Notes under the pieces: model-generated
Database searches by the model: none
What the model was told of the DNA's origin: nothing
Seen by the model: the letters and a program-made list of their open reading frames with translations, nothing else
Part shown: positions 17,883 to 25,829 of the stretch, piece by piece
How positions within the stretch are numbered: position 1 is the stretch's first letter
Layout: each line of letters begins with the position of its first letter
Made by a program: the position numbers and the translations under genes
Assembly (NCBI GenBank): GCA_964432995.1
Contig: CAYSPU010000032.1
Span: 1-31,108 of the forward strand
Reading direction: 5' to 3'
DNA: 31,108 nt
From: CAYSPU01 sp964432995
Lineage (GTDB): Bacteria > Verrucomicrobiota > Verrucomicrobiia > Limisphaerales > JAHDYP01

Positions 17883-18623
17883 TTAATCCAGCGGCTGGAT
17901 CCGCGCGTTGCGGATCTGGACGTGGGCACCGTCGCGGCTGAGTTCCTGGAAGCCGACGTGTCCCCGTCGCGGCCGGTCCTTCAAGGGCGGGGCATCGGTG
18001 CCGTCGTGGCGTTTCACGGTGGCGGTTTGGTTGTCGAGATCGACATCCAGGATCAGGGTGCCGTTGAGTTCGACGCGGACGCGGGCGCCGCGGCACTCGA
18101 TGCGGCAGTGGTTCCATTCGGTGGGGCGGTAGATCTGCTGTCGGGGCGCGACGGCGCGATAGAGGCCGCCGGTGAGCTCGGAGTCCTTGGCCTCGGGGTT
18201 GTAGCGGTAATCGGCCATCTGCAGTTCGAGGCCGTCGAAGGCCGGATCACCCGCCAAGGGTGCGCGGAGGGCGCAGCCGCTGTTGCCGCGTTCCCCGAGC
18301 TTGAACTCGAATTCGAGCAGGAAGTCGCCGTAGTCCTTCTCGCTGAGGAGCCAACTGCCGCGGGGTTCGCCGCCATGGAGGATTCCGTGTTCGACGTTCC
18401 AGACAGGGTTGCCGTCGGCGGGGTTGCGGACGTCGTTCCAGGCGCGGACGACCCATCCCGCCGGGGCGCCGTCCTTGGGAAAGAGAGGCGTGGATTTGGC
18501 CGGATCCAAGGGCGGGATCTGGGCGGCGAAGAGGGGGGCGACCGCCGCGAGGAAGGCGGCGGCTGCGGGGAGGGACGTCGACAGCCGGGCCACGGGTCGA
18601 GGGCTGGGAAGGTGATTGATCAT
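17883..18623 (-). CDS. Secreted DUF1080 (3-keto-disaccharide hydrolase-type) protein
   Basis: The product is 246 aa. The start at 18623 gives a signal peptide (PAAAAFLAAVAPLFAA). The mature protein follows the DUF1080 beta-sandwich pattern: an initial KSTPLFPKDGAPAGWVV, WNVEHGILHG, GSWLLSEKDYGDFLLEFEF, GNSGCALRAP, DGLELQMADY, EWNHCRIECRGARVRVELNG and a closing RRGHVGFQELSRDGAHVQI. These resemble concanavalin-like lectins/glucanases, and characterised members cleave 3-keto sugars. The substrate here is not known. It is expected in the periplasm or outside the cell. It stands alone on the minus strand. Confidence 0.92.
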   Translation of the reverse strand: MINHLPSPRPVARLSTSLPAAAAFLAAVAPLFAAQIPPLDPAKSTPLFPKDGAPAGWVVRAWNDVRNPADGNPVWNVEHGILHGGEPRGSWLLSEKDYGDFLLEFEFKLGERGNSGCALRAPLAGDPAFDGLELQMADYRYNPEAKDSELTGGLYRAVAPRQQIYRPTEWNHCRIECRGARVRVELNGTLILDVDLDNQTATVKRHDGTDAPPLKDRPRRGHVGFQELSRDGAHVQIRNARIQPLD

Positions 18624-18945
18624 GGCGGACGCATACTGGAATTGGCTGCCGATCTCAAACCCGAAATCACCGCGGAATGGTGCGGGCCGCCGCGAACAAG
18701 CGCGAAGGACGCACAAAGGGGATCAGCGCGAACTCGTGACTGCGCGCGTTGCCCTCCCGGCCCGGGGGTTATTGGGGCGGGCCGGTTCTGTGCCTTTTGG
18801 CGGCCGCAGAAAAGGATGACGGTCAGCGAGGTCCTGCAGAGGGGGGGACAGCCGCAAAAAAGCGCAAAAGGATGATCCCGGCGCGCCGGACTCCCTGACG
18901 CGTGGCCAGTGCGCGCGGGCAACGGTGCACGGTGTGCGGAGAGGG
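18624..18945. other. Intergenic region with A-rich direct repeats
   Basis: This 322-bp stretch contains no convincing gene. An antisense frame of 100 codons reads as low-complexity Pro/Arg/Cys sequence. CGCAGAAAAGGATGA and GCGCAAAAGGATGA recur near 18805 and 18860, and CGCGAAGGACGCACAAAGG near 18698 is similar, so the region seems to hold degenerate copies of a short repeat. Confidence 0.5.
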
Positions 18946-19167
18946 CTAGCGGTGACAGTATTCGCCCAGGGCCTCGAGGAGGACCGCTTGGGGAACCAGG
19001 GCGCCGTCGCGGTTTGCCGCGGCCGCCGGGGTGGCCGTCAGGGGGACGACCTCGATGTCGGGCGCGACCTTACCCTGGAGCACCTCGCAGAATTCCTCCA
19101 GATCGAACTCCTCCGGCAGACTGTCTCCGCCGCACATCTTCAGGTCCACATAGAAAAGCTTGCGCAT
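18946..19167 (-). CDS. Small hypothetical protein, 73 aa
   Basis: I recognise no family. The ATG at 19167 gives MRKLFYVDLKMCGGDSLPEE, followed by an acidic helix (FDLEEFCEVLQ), a beta-like PDIEVVPLTATP and a C-terminal helix ending EYCHR. Composition is that of a real soluble protein (Phe, Tyr, Asp, Glu, Lys), unlike the Arg/Pro-rich shadow frames. The gene is 75 nt downstream of the hybrid kinase gene at 19243-21885 on the same strand, so it may be co-transcribed. It is not certain to be coding. Confidence 0.55.
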   Translation of the reverse strand: MRKLFYVDLKMCGGDSLPEEFDLEEFCEVLQGKVAPDIEVVPLTATPAAAANRDGALVPQAVLLEALGEYCHR

Positions 19168-19242
19168 GGGACGAGCTGGTTCGACGGCACCATTCAACGC
19201 CTGCCCGGGGGTGCTTGGCAAGCGTGGGATTCGGCGATGCGC

Positions 19243-21885
19243 TCAGGCGGCAGGCACAGGTTCGGGCGGTGCCACCACGCCCTTGAGGACCGTCTCGAGG
19301 GCGCCGAGCGAGTAGGGTTTTTGCAGAAAGCCGCCGAGGCCTTCCCCGACGAACCGTTCGACTGCCTCCTGCTCGCTGTAGCCGCTGCAGAGGATGACCT
19401 TGATGGCGGGGTCGATCCGGCGGATTTCGTGAAAGGTTTGCTCGCCGTCCAGTTGGGGCATGGTGAGGTCGAGCAGCACACAGACAATGCGCTCCGCGTG
19501 GAGGCGGAAGAGGTCGAGGGCTTCCTGACCGTCGGCGGCGGCCAGGACTTCGAATCCCAGGCGGGTGAGCATCTTGGCCGCCACCGTGCGGATGGTGGCT
19601 TCGTCGTCGGCGATGAGGACGGTGCCTTTGCCGCGCCACTTATGAATCTGGGCGGTGTCACCGGTGCGGCGCGGAGCAGCGGTGGCGGGCGCCATTTGGG
19701 CGGGGAAGAAAACCCGGAATCTGGTTCCCCGGCCAGGCTGGCTGTCGATGGTGATGGCGCCCCGATGACCGCGCACGATGCCGAGCACGGCGGCGAGGCC
19801 GAGGCCGCGTCCGGTGAACTTGGTGGTGAAGAAGGGATCGAAGATGCGTTTCTGGGTGGCGGCGTCCATGCCGCAGCCGGTGTCCTGGACCTCGAGGTAG
19901 ACGTAGGGACCTTCGGGGAGCGGTTGCTCGCGTCCGAGGCGGAGGGCCTCAATGGTCTGGTCGAGTGTCGCGCGGTCGCAGTTTTGGACGCCCGTGGAGA
20001 GGAGAATGCTGCCGTCCTGGTCGCCGAGAGCGTCAGAGGCATTGGTGATCAAATTCATGATCACTTGGCGGATCTGGGTGACATCGCCCTCGAAACAAGG
20101 GAGGTGGTCGGCCAGGCGGCACTCGAGGCGCGCTCGTTTCGACACGGAGACCTCGAGCAGATGTGCCATCTCCCGGGCCAGAACCGCGAGGTTGACCTGG
20201 TCGAGGCGATGGAGCTCGGCCGACTGCCGAGCGCCTTTGCCGCGATCTCCGGCACCGCAATTCCGGTGATCGCGGCGGTCAGCGGCTACGCGCTCGGCGG
20301 CGGGCTCGAGCTCGCGCTCGCCTGCGACCTNNNNNNNNNNGGCGAGCATCTGGCGGGCGAGCTCGGAGGCGCGGCGGGCGGCTTTGATGACCTCGAGGAT
20401 GCTGCCGCGGGCGGGGGATGAGGGCGTCACGTCCTGGAGGGCAAGGTCCGCGTTGCCGAGGATGGCCATGAGCAGGTTGTTGAAGTCGTGCGCGATGCCG
20501 CCGGCGAGGACGCCGAGGCTTTCGAGTTTCTGCACGTGCAGCACATGGCGTTCGAGGTTATGCCGCTCCTCCTCGGCGCGCTTGCGATCGGCCGCCTCCC
20601 AACACCGGGTCACGAGATCGGCCACGCCCACGGCGAAATCCCGTTCTTCAGGGGTCCAGTCCCGGTCCGTTCCGACCTGTTCGAAGCAGACGACGCCGGC
20701 GACCTGGCCTTCGCGCCAGACGGGAGCATCGAGCATCGAGGAGATGTCAAAGGGCTTCAGGTAGGCCTCGGTGAAGCCTTCGGTGCGGGGATCGGTGGCG
20801 GCATGCGGAGCGGCGATGGCGCGGCCGGCGTTGAGGGCGGTGAAGTAGTGGGGAAACCGGCCGACATCCAACTGCAGTCCGTGCTGATGTTCCTGCCGGC
20901 TCCGCAGGAACAGGTCTTCACACTGCAGCACCTTCCGGTCCTCGGCATAGTGCCAGACCGCCGCCCGCTCGATCTCCAGCGTCAGGCAGACGGTCTCCGT
21001 GATGCGGTGGATGGCTTCCGCCGAGTCCGCCTTTCCGCCCTTGATTAGTTGGAGCAAGACCGCCTCGAACCGCGCCTTCTCCTGCAGCGCGCGCTCCGCC
21101 CGCTTCCGCTCCGTCAAGTCGTGGCCGGCCGCCAGGATTCCGACCACGTTACCGGCGTCGTCGCGAATCGAGGTGTTGGTCCAGCTCACCCAGACGCGGC
21201 TGCCGTCCTTGCGAAGGTTCTCCCGCTCCCGGGCGGCTGGCCGCTCCCCTTCCTGCGCGAGTTCCGCCGTTAGCTGCCGGAAGTCCCAACCGCTGTGCTC
21301 CCCGGGGGCGACAATCGTGCCGACGAGGTTGCGTCCCAGGATCTCGTCGCGGCTGAAGCCGAAGAAGCGCTGGGCGAATTCATTGATGAAAGTGACCTGC
21401 CCCTGGCAATCCAGGCTCAGGATGATGCTGTTCGCGTTCTCGACGAGTTCGCGGTATTGCTCCTCGCTCTTGCGGAGGGCGTCTTCGGCCCGCCGCTTCT
21501 CCCGGCGCCGATCGGCCTCGCGCAGCTCTCGTTCCACGGCGGGCGTCAGCCGGGCGAGGGCGTCCTTCATGACGTAGTCGTGGGCCCCCGCCTTCATGGT
21601 GGCCACGGCCAGTTCCTCGCCCATCGTTCCCGAGATCATGATCACCGGCACCTCGGCGTCATGCTTCCGCACCAATTCCAGAGCGCGCATCCCGTCAAAG
21701 CCCGGCAGGCGATAGTCGGACAGCACCAACTGCCAGGAACGAGCCTGGAGCGCGTCAATCAGCTCGGGTTCGGACTCGACCCGCAGCGCCTCGGGTGTGA
21801 AGCCTCCCTTCCGCAGTTCCCGCAGGACCAACTGGGCTTCATCTTCCGAGTCTTCGACCAGTAGGATCTGTAGTGGCCGACTCAT
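19243..21885 (-). CDS. Hybrid sensor histidine kinase, REC-PAS-GAF-HisKA-HATPase-REC (damaged by assembly)
   Basis: The product is about 880 aa as given, from the ATG at 21885, and is cytoplasmic. The order is: N-terminal receiver with D57 (LVLSDYRLPGFDG), a coiled linker, a PAS domain (YRELVENANSIILSLD to DLTERKRAE), a GAF domain (FEAVLLQLIKGGKADS to VADLVTRCWEA), HisKA with GGIAHDFNN, HATPase_c (MNLITNASDAL, DTGCGMDAATQKRIFDPFF, GRGLGLAAVLGI) and a C-terminal receiver (VLIADDEATI, VLLDLTMPQLDG, FLQKPYS). Between RQMLA and KGARQSAEL, where relatives have a YSG-like bridge, about 100 bp of unrelated sequence and 10 N intervene. These bases happen to stay open. The true protein is probably about 30 residues shorter. 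It is a paralogue of the kinase at 5226-7565. Confidence 0.93.
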   Translation of the reverse strand: MSRPLQILLVEDSEDEAQLVLRELRKGGFTPEALRVESEPELIDALQARSWQLVLSDYRLPGFDGMRALELVRKHDAEVPVIMISGTMGEELAVATMKAGAHDYVMKDALARLTPAVERELREADRRREKRRAEDALRKSEEQYRELVENANSIILSLDCQGQVTFINEFAQRFFGFSRDEILGRNLVGTIVAPGEHSGWDFRQLTAELAQEGERPAARERENLRKDGSRVWVSWTNTSIRDDAGNVVGILAAGHDLTERKRAERALQEKARFEAVLLQLIKGGKADSAEAIHRITETVCLTLEIERAAVWHYAEDRKVLQCEDLFLRSRQEHQHGLQLDVGRFPHYFTALNAGRAIAAPHAATDPRTEGFTEAYLKPFDISSMLDAPVWREGQVAGVVCFEQVGTDRDWTPEERDFAVGVADLVTRCWEAADRKRAEEERHNLERHVLHVQKLESLGVLAGGIAHDFNNLLMAILGNADLALQDVTPSSPARGSILEVIKAARRASELARQMLAXXXXVAGERELEPAAERVAADRRDHRNCGAGDRGKGARQSAELHRLDQVNLAVLAREMAHLLEVSVSKRARLECRLADHLPCFEGDVTQIRQVIMNLITNASDALGDQDGSILLSTGVQNCDRATLDQTIEALRLGREQPLPEGPYVYLEVQDTGCGMDAATQKRIFDPFFTTKFTGRGLGLAAVLGIVRGHRGAITIDSQPGRGTRFRVFFPAQMAPATAAPRRTGDTAQIHKWRGKGTVLIADDEATIRTVAAKMLTRLGFEVLAAADGQEALDLFRLHAERIVCVLLDLTMPQLDGEQTFHEIRRIDPAIKVILCSGYSEQEAVERFVGEGLGGFLQKPYSLGALETVLKGVVAPPEPVPAA
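20230..20330 (+). pseudogene. Chimeric enoyl-CoA hydratase fragment inside kinase gene
   Basis: Read on the plus strand, about 34 codons give SAFAAISGTAIPVIAAVSG then YALGGGLELALACDL, the hallmark oxyanion-hole region of the crotonase family. It stops dead at the 10-N gap, and nothing of the rest of a crotonase gene is present. The left junction falls in a shared stretch (AGCGCCTTTGCC) that also encodes GKGA of the kinase. This looks like a false join or wrong gap fill rather than a biological insertion. Confidence 0.8.
20331..20340. other. Assembly gap, 10 N
   Basis: This gap lies within the HisKA-HATPase linker of the kinase. The right flank is native kinase (RQMLA on the minus strand) and the left flank is the foreign crotonase fragment. 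Confidence 0.98.
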
Positions 21886-22060
21886 CGTTGAGCTGTGCGC
21901 AAACAGGGCAAACGGTTGGGGCTCTGCTACTTGCCTTCAGTCATGCCAAACTGCCGGCCCGACTGTGGAACCGGGGCCCCGCCCTTCTATCGGCGCTGTA
22001 AGCGAAAACTTGAAGTTTTCCGTGCTTCCCTCGACTCGGGGGGGCCGGTTAAATCGCCCG

Positions 22061-22707
22061 ATGCTGGAAGCCGAACTGTTACCGGCCGAGGACCGCTCCT
22101 CGCGGCGATTGATCGTGGTCCTTCATGGGTTGGGCGACAGCACCGAGGGTTACACCTGGATGCCCTCCGTGCTGGGGTTGCCCTGGCTCAACTACCTCCT
22201 GGTGAACGCACCCGACGACTACTTCACCGGCTACTCGTGGTACGACCTTGACGGGGACGCGGACCCCGGCGTTCGACGGAGCCGGAAACTGCTGGTCGAG
22301 CTTCTGGACGAGCAGCGGCGGCGGGGCTTCCCCACCGAGCAGACCGTGCTGTTCGGTTTTTCGCAGGGCGGCCTGATGACCGTGGANNNNNNNNNNCCGG
22401 GCTCGTCGCCGTCAGCGGCTACGTCCATGAACCGGAACAGTTGCTCGCCGAACGGTCGCCCCACGCCGAACAACTGCCCCTCCTCGCCACCCACGGCACT
22501 CTGGACCCGCTCATCCCCATGGGCCTGCCCAAGAGCCAATACCAGTTCCTCCGCGACCGCGGCCTCCCCATCGAATGGCATGAGTTCGTCAAGGTCCACA
22601 CGATCGACGATCGCGACGAGATCCCCTTGATCCGCCAATTCCTTGCGCGCCGCCTGCAGTTGGAGGCCGCGCTCTCCGGCCCGAAAACCGTTCCGCCCTG
22701 TTCATGA
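22061..22707 (+). CDS. Carboxylesterase/phospholipase-family alpha/beta hydrolase (contains gap)
   Basis: The ATG at 22061 starts MLEAELLPAEDRSSRRLIVV. The oxyanion-loop motif LHGLGDS, the nucleophile elbow GFSQGG (Ser), the acid THGTLDPLIP (Asp) and the probable His of KVHTIDD match the Abhydrolase_2 carboxylesterase family, which hydrolyses short acyl esters or lysophospholipids. No signal peptide is seen, so it is likely cytoplasmic. A 10-N gap after GGLMTV breaks the frame; the second half resumes at GLVAVSGYVHEPEQLL. The missing length must be 2 modulo 3 to restore the frame, and relatives suggest about 8-10 codons. Its stop overlaps the start of the next gene by ATGA, so the two are translationally coupled. 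Confidence 0.88.
22387..22396. other. Assembly gap, 10 N
   Basis: This gap is inside the alpha/beta hydrolase gene, just after the nucleophile elbow. Both flanks read as native hydrolase sequence, in different frames, so the N count is not the true length. Confidence 0.98.
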
Positions 22708-25334
22708 ATCCCTCGGCTCATCTTATGGCGCCACTGCGCATGACTCTCGCGCTTGCGGGCCTGGCTGCCTGGCTGGTCCAGTCGCTCCAAGCCGCACCCG
22801 CGGTCAGCAACTTCACCCCCACCCGCGGCGTCGCCGGCACGCAGATCACCGTCAACGGCTCGGGATTCACCGGCGCCCTCCGAGTTCTGTTCCATGATGC
22901 CGTGGCCGATTTCCGGTTGGTCTCCGCCAGCCAACTCGTCGCCGTGGTCCCGTTCGACGCCATCACGGGTCCGATCCGCGTCGAGGATGCCTCCTCCGTG
23001 GGGAGCAGCGCCGCGTCGTTCATGGCCGCGCCCCGGATCACGGATTTCAACCCCGCCCGCAGCGGCACCAACGGGACCGTGAGCATCGAGGGGCTCAACT
23101 TCAGCGACGTGACCAACGTGCTGTTTGGGGCCACGCCGGCGACGTTCTCGGCGACCACGCCCAAGCAGATCCACGCGCGGGTGCCGCAGGGGGCGACGAA
23201 CACGCCCGTGGCGCCGATCACCATCGAGAGTCCGGCCGGGCGTTTCGTCTCCAGCAACGCGTTCACCGTGATCGGCCCGGCGCCGGTCGTCGACGGTTTC
23301 TGGCCGATCGCCGGCGCGCCGGGCGCCCCGGTTGCGATTGCCGGCGTGAACTTCACCAACATCACCGCGGTCCAGTTTGGCAACGTCGCCTCGACGCGCG
23401 TGGTGCAGGTGACCGAGACGCAGATCCACGCGGACGTTCCGGCCAGCGCGGTGTTGGGCAACGCCAAGATCACGGTGACGACCGCGAAGGGGACGGCGGT
23501 GAGCGCGAGTGACTTCCTGGTGACGCGGGCGCCGGTGATCACGAATTTCACGCCCGCCTACGGCAAGGCGGGCTACACCCAGGTCACGATCGAAGGCCTG
23601 AACTTCACGAACCTGACGGGCGTCGGGTTCAACAACCGGAGCATCACCACCCAGCCGCCGAAGCCACCTACGCCCTACAGCTTCCATGTGCAGGTGCCGG
23701 CCGGCGCCACCACGGGGCTCATCTCCGTCACCAACAACTATGGGAGCGGACGCTCCGCCGCCAACTTCGTCGTGGGCGCACCGGTGATCGAGGAGTTCCA
23801 GCCGCTGGAAGGCAAGGTGGGTGACAACGTCAGCTTGTGGGGGGCGAACCTCACCAACAGCACGATCCGCTTCAACGGTGTCGCCGCCACCTTCACGGTT
23901 ACGGGTCAGACGCCCGAACTCCTGCAAGTCAAGGTGCCGTCGGGCGCCACCACCGGCCCCATCAGCGCCTCCAACAGCGCCGGCGTCTTCGTTTCCTCCA
24001 GAGACTTCACCGTCTACGGCGGCGGACCCCTTCTCACCGCCTTCAGCCCCGCCGCCGGCGCCCGGCACACCCAGGTGATCCTGGAAGGCCGCAACTTCTT
24101 CCCACCGGTCACCGTCCGCTTCAACGGCGTGGTCGATCCCTACGCCTACGCCGCCGCCTCCTCCCAAATCACCGCCTACGTCCCCGCCGGTGCCCAAACG
24201 GGTCCCATCAGCGTCACCACCCCCAACGGGAGCACCACCAACTCCCAGGCCTTCTACGTGCCCCCACAACTGACCGGCTTCTCCCCCGCCGCCGCGCCTG
24301 CCGGCGACTCCATCGTTCTCTCCGGCACCAATTTCATCGGCACCACCGAAGTCGCCTTCAACGGCGTCCCCGCCGACTTCACCGTTGCCGCCTCGAACCG
24401 TATTGACGCGATCGTCCCGGCGGGCGCCACTGCCGGCCCGATCCGCATCCTCGCCCCCGCCGGTGCCTTCATCACTGCCACCACCTTCAAGATCCTCCCG
24501 CGGATCACCTCGTTCGAGCCCACCCTCGGCCCCGCCGGCACCAAGGTCACCGTCCGCGGCACCGGATTCCTCCCGGTCACGCAACTCCGCTTCCACAACT
24601 CCCTCGCCAGCTTCACCATCGTGTCCGCCTCCGAGATCCAGGCGACCGTGCCCGGTAACGGCGCCACCGGCCCGATCCGCCTCACCACCCCCGACGGCGC
24701 CGTCGCCAGCACAAGTGACTTCACCGTGACGACCGGCAGCGACCTGACAGCGCGGCACCTGACAGCCCCAACCTGGGCGGAGCCCAACCTCGAACAGACC
24801 TGGATTCTGGAAGTCACCAACCGCGGACCGTCCATCGTGACCGGCGTTCAACTCACCGACTACCTCCCCCCCGGCGTCACCCTGGTCTCCGCCACACCCT
24901 CACAAGGGACCTGCAACACCAACCTCGCCAGCCCCGTCGTCTGCGACCTCGGCATCCTCAACGCCCGGGCCACCGCCACCCTCACCATCGTGGGCCTGCC
25001 CACCACTGAAGGCTACCTCCTCACCAACCGCGCCACCGTCACCATGGCCGAAGAGGAGTACAACGTCGGCGACAACACCTCCGTCGCCGTCTCCACCTTC
25101 CTGCGCGAGTCCTCCCGGACGCTCAACATCCCCCAACTGACGGGCACCACCCAATTGGTCGTCTCCTGGCCCACCTCAGCCGCTCCCTGGCAACTGCAGT
25201 GGACCCCGACGCTGGGCGCCACAAACACCTGGACCATCGCCACACCCGCCCCTGTTGCCGTCGGCGGCTTCTACATGGTGACCAACTCAATCCAGTCGAC
25301 CAGCGACCGGTTCTATCGTCTCTACCTGCCCTGA
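22704..25334 (+). CDS. Secreted protein with eight IPT/TIG repeats, DUF11 domain and C-terminal FYRL module
   Basis: The product is 876 aa with a signal peptide (MTLALAGLAAWLVQSLQAA). Eight IPT/TIG immunoglobulin-like repeats follow, each opening with a P-x-I-x-x-F-x-P-like strand and a G-x-x-F/N-F turn: AVSNFTP, RITDFNP, VVDGFWP, VITNFTP, VIEEFQP, LLTAFSP, QLTGFSP and RITSFEP. They span roughly residues 32-660. A DUF11 domain (ILEVTNRGPSIVTGVQLTDY, PPGVTLVSATPSQG, NRATVTMAEEEYNVGDN) comes next, then a C-terminal module from LVVSWPTSAAPWQLQW to DRFYRLYLP. No catalytic domain is present, so it is probably a surface or extracellular adhesin or scaffold. It overlaps the hydrolase gene by 4 nt. 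Confidence 0.95.
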   Translation: MNPSAHLMAPLRMTLALAGLAAWLVQSLQAAPAVSNFTPTRGVAGTQITVNGSGFTGALRVLFHDAVADFRLVSASQLVAVVPFDAITGPIRVEDASSVGSSAASFMAAPRITDFNPARSGTNGTVSIEGLNFSDVTNVLFGATPATFSATTPKQIHARVPQGATNTPVAPITIESPAGRFVSSNAFTVIGPAPVVDGFWPIAGAPGAPVAIAGVNFTNITAVQFGNVASTRVVQVTETQIHADVPASAVLGNAKITVTTAKGTAVSASDFLVTRAPVITNFTPAYGKAGYTQVTIEGLNFTNLTGVGFNNRSITTQPPKPPTPYSFHVQVPAGATTGLISVTNNYGSGRSAANFVVGAPVIEEFQPLEGKVGDNVSLWGANLTNSTIRFNGVAATFTVTGQTPELLQVKVPSGATTGPISASNSAGVFVSSRDFTVYGGGPLLTAFSPAAGARHTQVILEGRNFFPPVTVRFNGVVDPYAYAAASSQITAYVPAGAQTGPISVTTPNGSTTNSQAFYVPPQLTGFSPAAAPAGDSIVLSGTNFIGTTEVAFNGVPADFTVAASNRIDAIVPAGATAGPIRILAPAGAFITATTFKILPRITSFEPTLGPAGTKVTVRGTGFLPVTQLRFHNSLASFTIVSASEIQATVPGNGATGPIRLTTPDGAVASTSDFTVTTGSDLTARHLTAPTWAEPNLEQTWILEVTNRGPSIVTGVQLTDYLPPGVTLVSATPSQGTCNTNLASPVVCDLGILNARATATLTIVGLPTTEGYLLTNRATVTMAEEEYNVGDNTSVAVSTFLRESSRTLNIPQLTGTTQLVVSWPTSAAPWQLQWTPTLGATNTWTIATPAPVAVGGFYMVTNSIQSTSDRFYRLYLP

Positions 25335-25360
25335 CCCCGGAGCCAGGGGCGCAGGCCCTA

Positions 25361-25431
25361 GCCCGCATATTTCACACGCGGCGAGCGTGTGAAATATGCG
25401 CCTGGCCGGGAGGCCAGGCCGAGGCGCGCCG
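25361..25431. repeat. Dispersed palindromic element, copy 2
   Basis: This is the inverted copy of the element at 16617-16681. GCATATTTCACACGC (25365-25379) and GCGTGTGAAATATGC (25385-25399) make a perfect 15-bp stem with a GGCGA loop. CCTGGCC/GGCCAGG (25401-25407 and 25412-25418) forms a second hairpin. It begins 27 bp after the stop codon of the IPT/TIG gene, so it could work as its terminator. Confidence 0.88.
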
Positions 25432-25703
25432 CCGCGTGTTCCTCGTCGCGAGATTGGATCCTTTCGGGTAGGCAGACTGTTCCAGGCGGCGCGCATCGGG
25501 GCAGCCCCGCACGGCCCCGCGGCGCGGGGCCGAGGCGGCCCTGCGGGCGCTCGCAGGAGCGCACGCAGCTCCTCTCTGCAGCCGGACGGACACGCGCGGC
25601 CGCGTGTCCCCACCTCATGCTGGCGCGCATCCGGTGCGGGAGAAGAGTGCGCGGACTGACGTCCACGGCTACCCCAGGATTTGGACCCACGCAGCCGCGG
25701 ACC

Positions 25704-25753
25704 CCGACTCGCCGGATTAATCGTGCATATGCACGATTAATCCGGCGAGTCGG
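25704..25753. repeat. Perfect 50-bp palindrome
   Basis: The two 25-bp arms (25704-25728 and 25729-25753) are perfect reverse complements with no spacer. The centre is GTGCATATGCAC and the ends are CCGACTCGCC and GGCGAGTCGG. The arms contain GGATTAATCG. It lies 77 bp upstream of the GTG start of the beta-helix protein gene. With no loop it would extrude as a cruciform or bind a symmetric protein; it lacks a T-tract. Confidence 0.95.
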
Positions 25754-25829
25754 TCGCACCTGGTGGGCACGCTTTCAGACGACTCCAGTGCTCCCGCAAC
25801 TTTCCGCGCGGATCGGGTTACAACCCGTT

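Larger units (their letters stand above)
25335..25829. other. Intergenic region with dispersed repeat and 50-bp palindrome
   Basis: A frame is open through this 495-bp stretch, but its translation is Arg/Pro/Ala-rich and unlike either neighbour. I regard it as non-coding. It holds the palindromic element at 25361-25431, a GC-rich hairpin near 25590 (GACACGCGCGGCCGCGTGTC) and the 50-bp palindrome at 25704-25753. The promoter of the following gene should be between the palindrome and 25830. Confidence 0.6.

Noticed and set aside
18620..18922. 100-codon minus-strand frame between the DUF1080 gene and the small hypothetical gene
   Set aside because: The translation is Pro/Arg/Cys-rich low-complexity sequence made from A-rich direct repeats, with no start signal.
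20230..20330. A real enoyl-CoA hydratase gene or a mobile insertion into the kinase
   Set aside because: Only about 34 codons of the fold are present. They end exactly at a run of N, with no flanking repeats and no remaining crotonase sequence, so an assembly error is the simpler reading.
22419..24851. 810-codon minus-strand frame opposite the IPT/TIG gene
   Set aside because: Its translation is Gly/Asp/Arg-rich with no domain, signal or family pattern. The plus strand encodes eight clear IPT/TIG repeats, so the frame is a GC-rich codon shadow.
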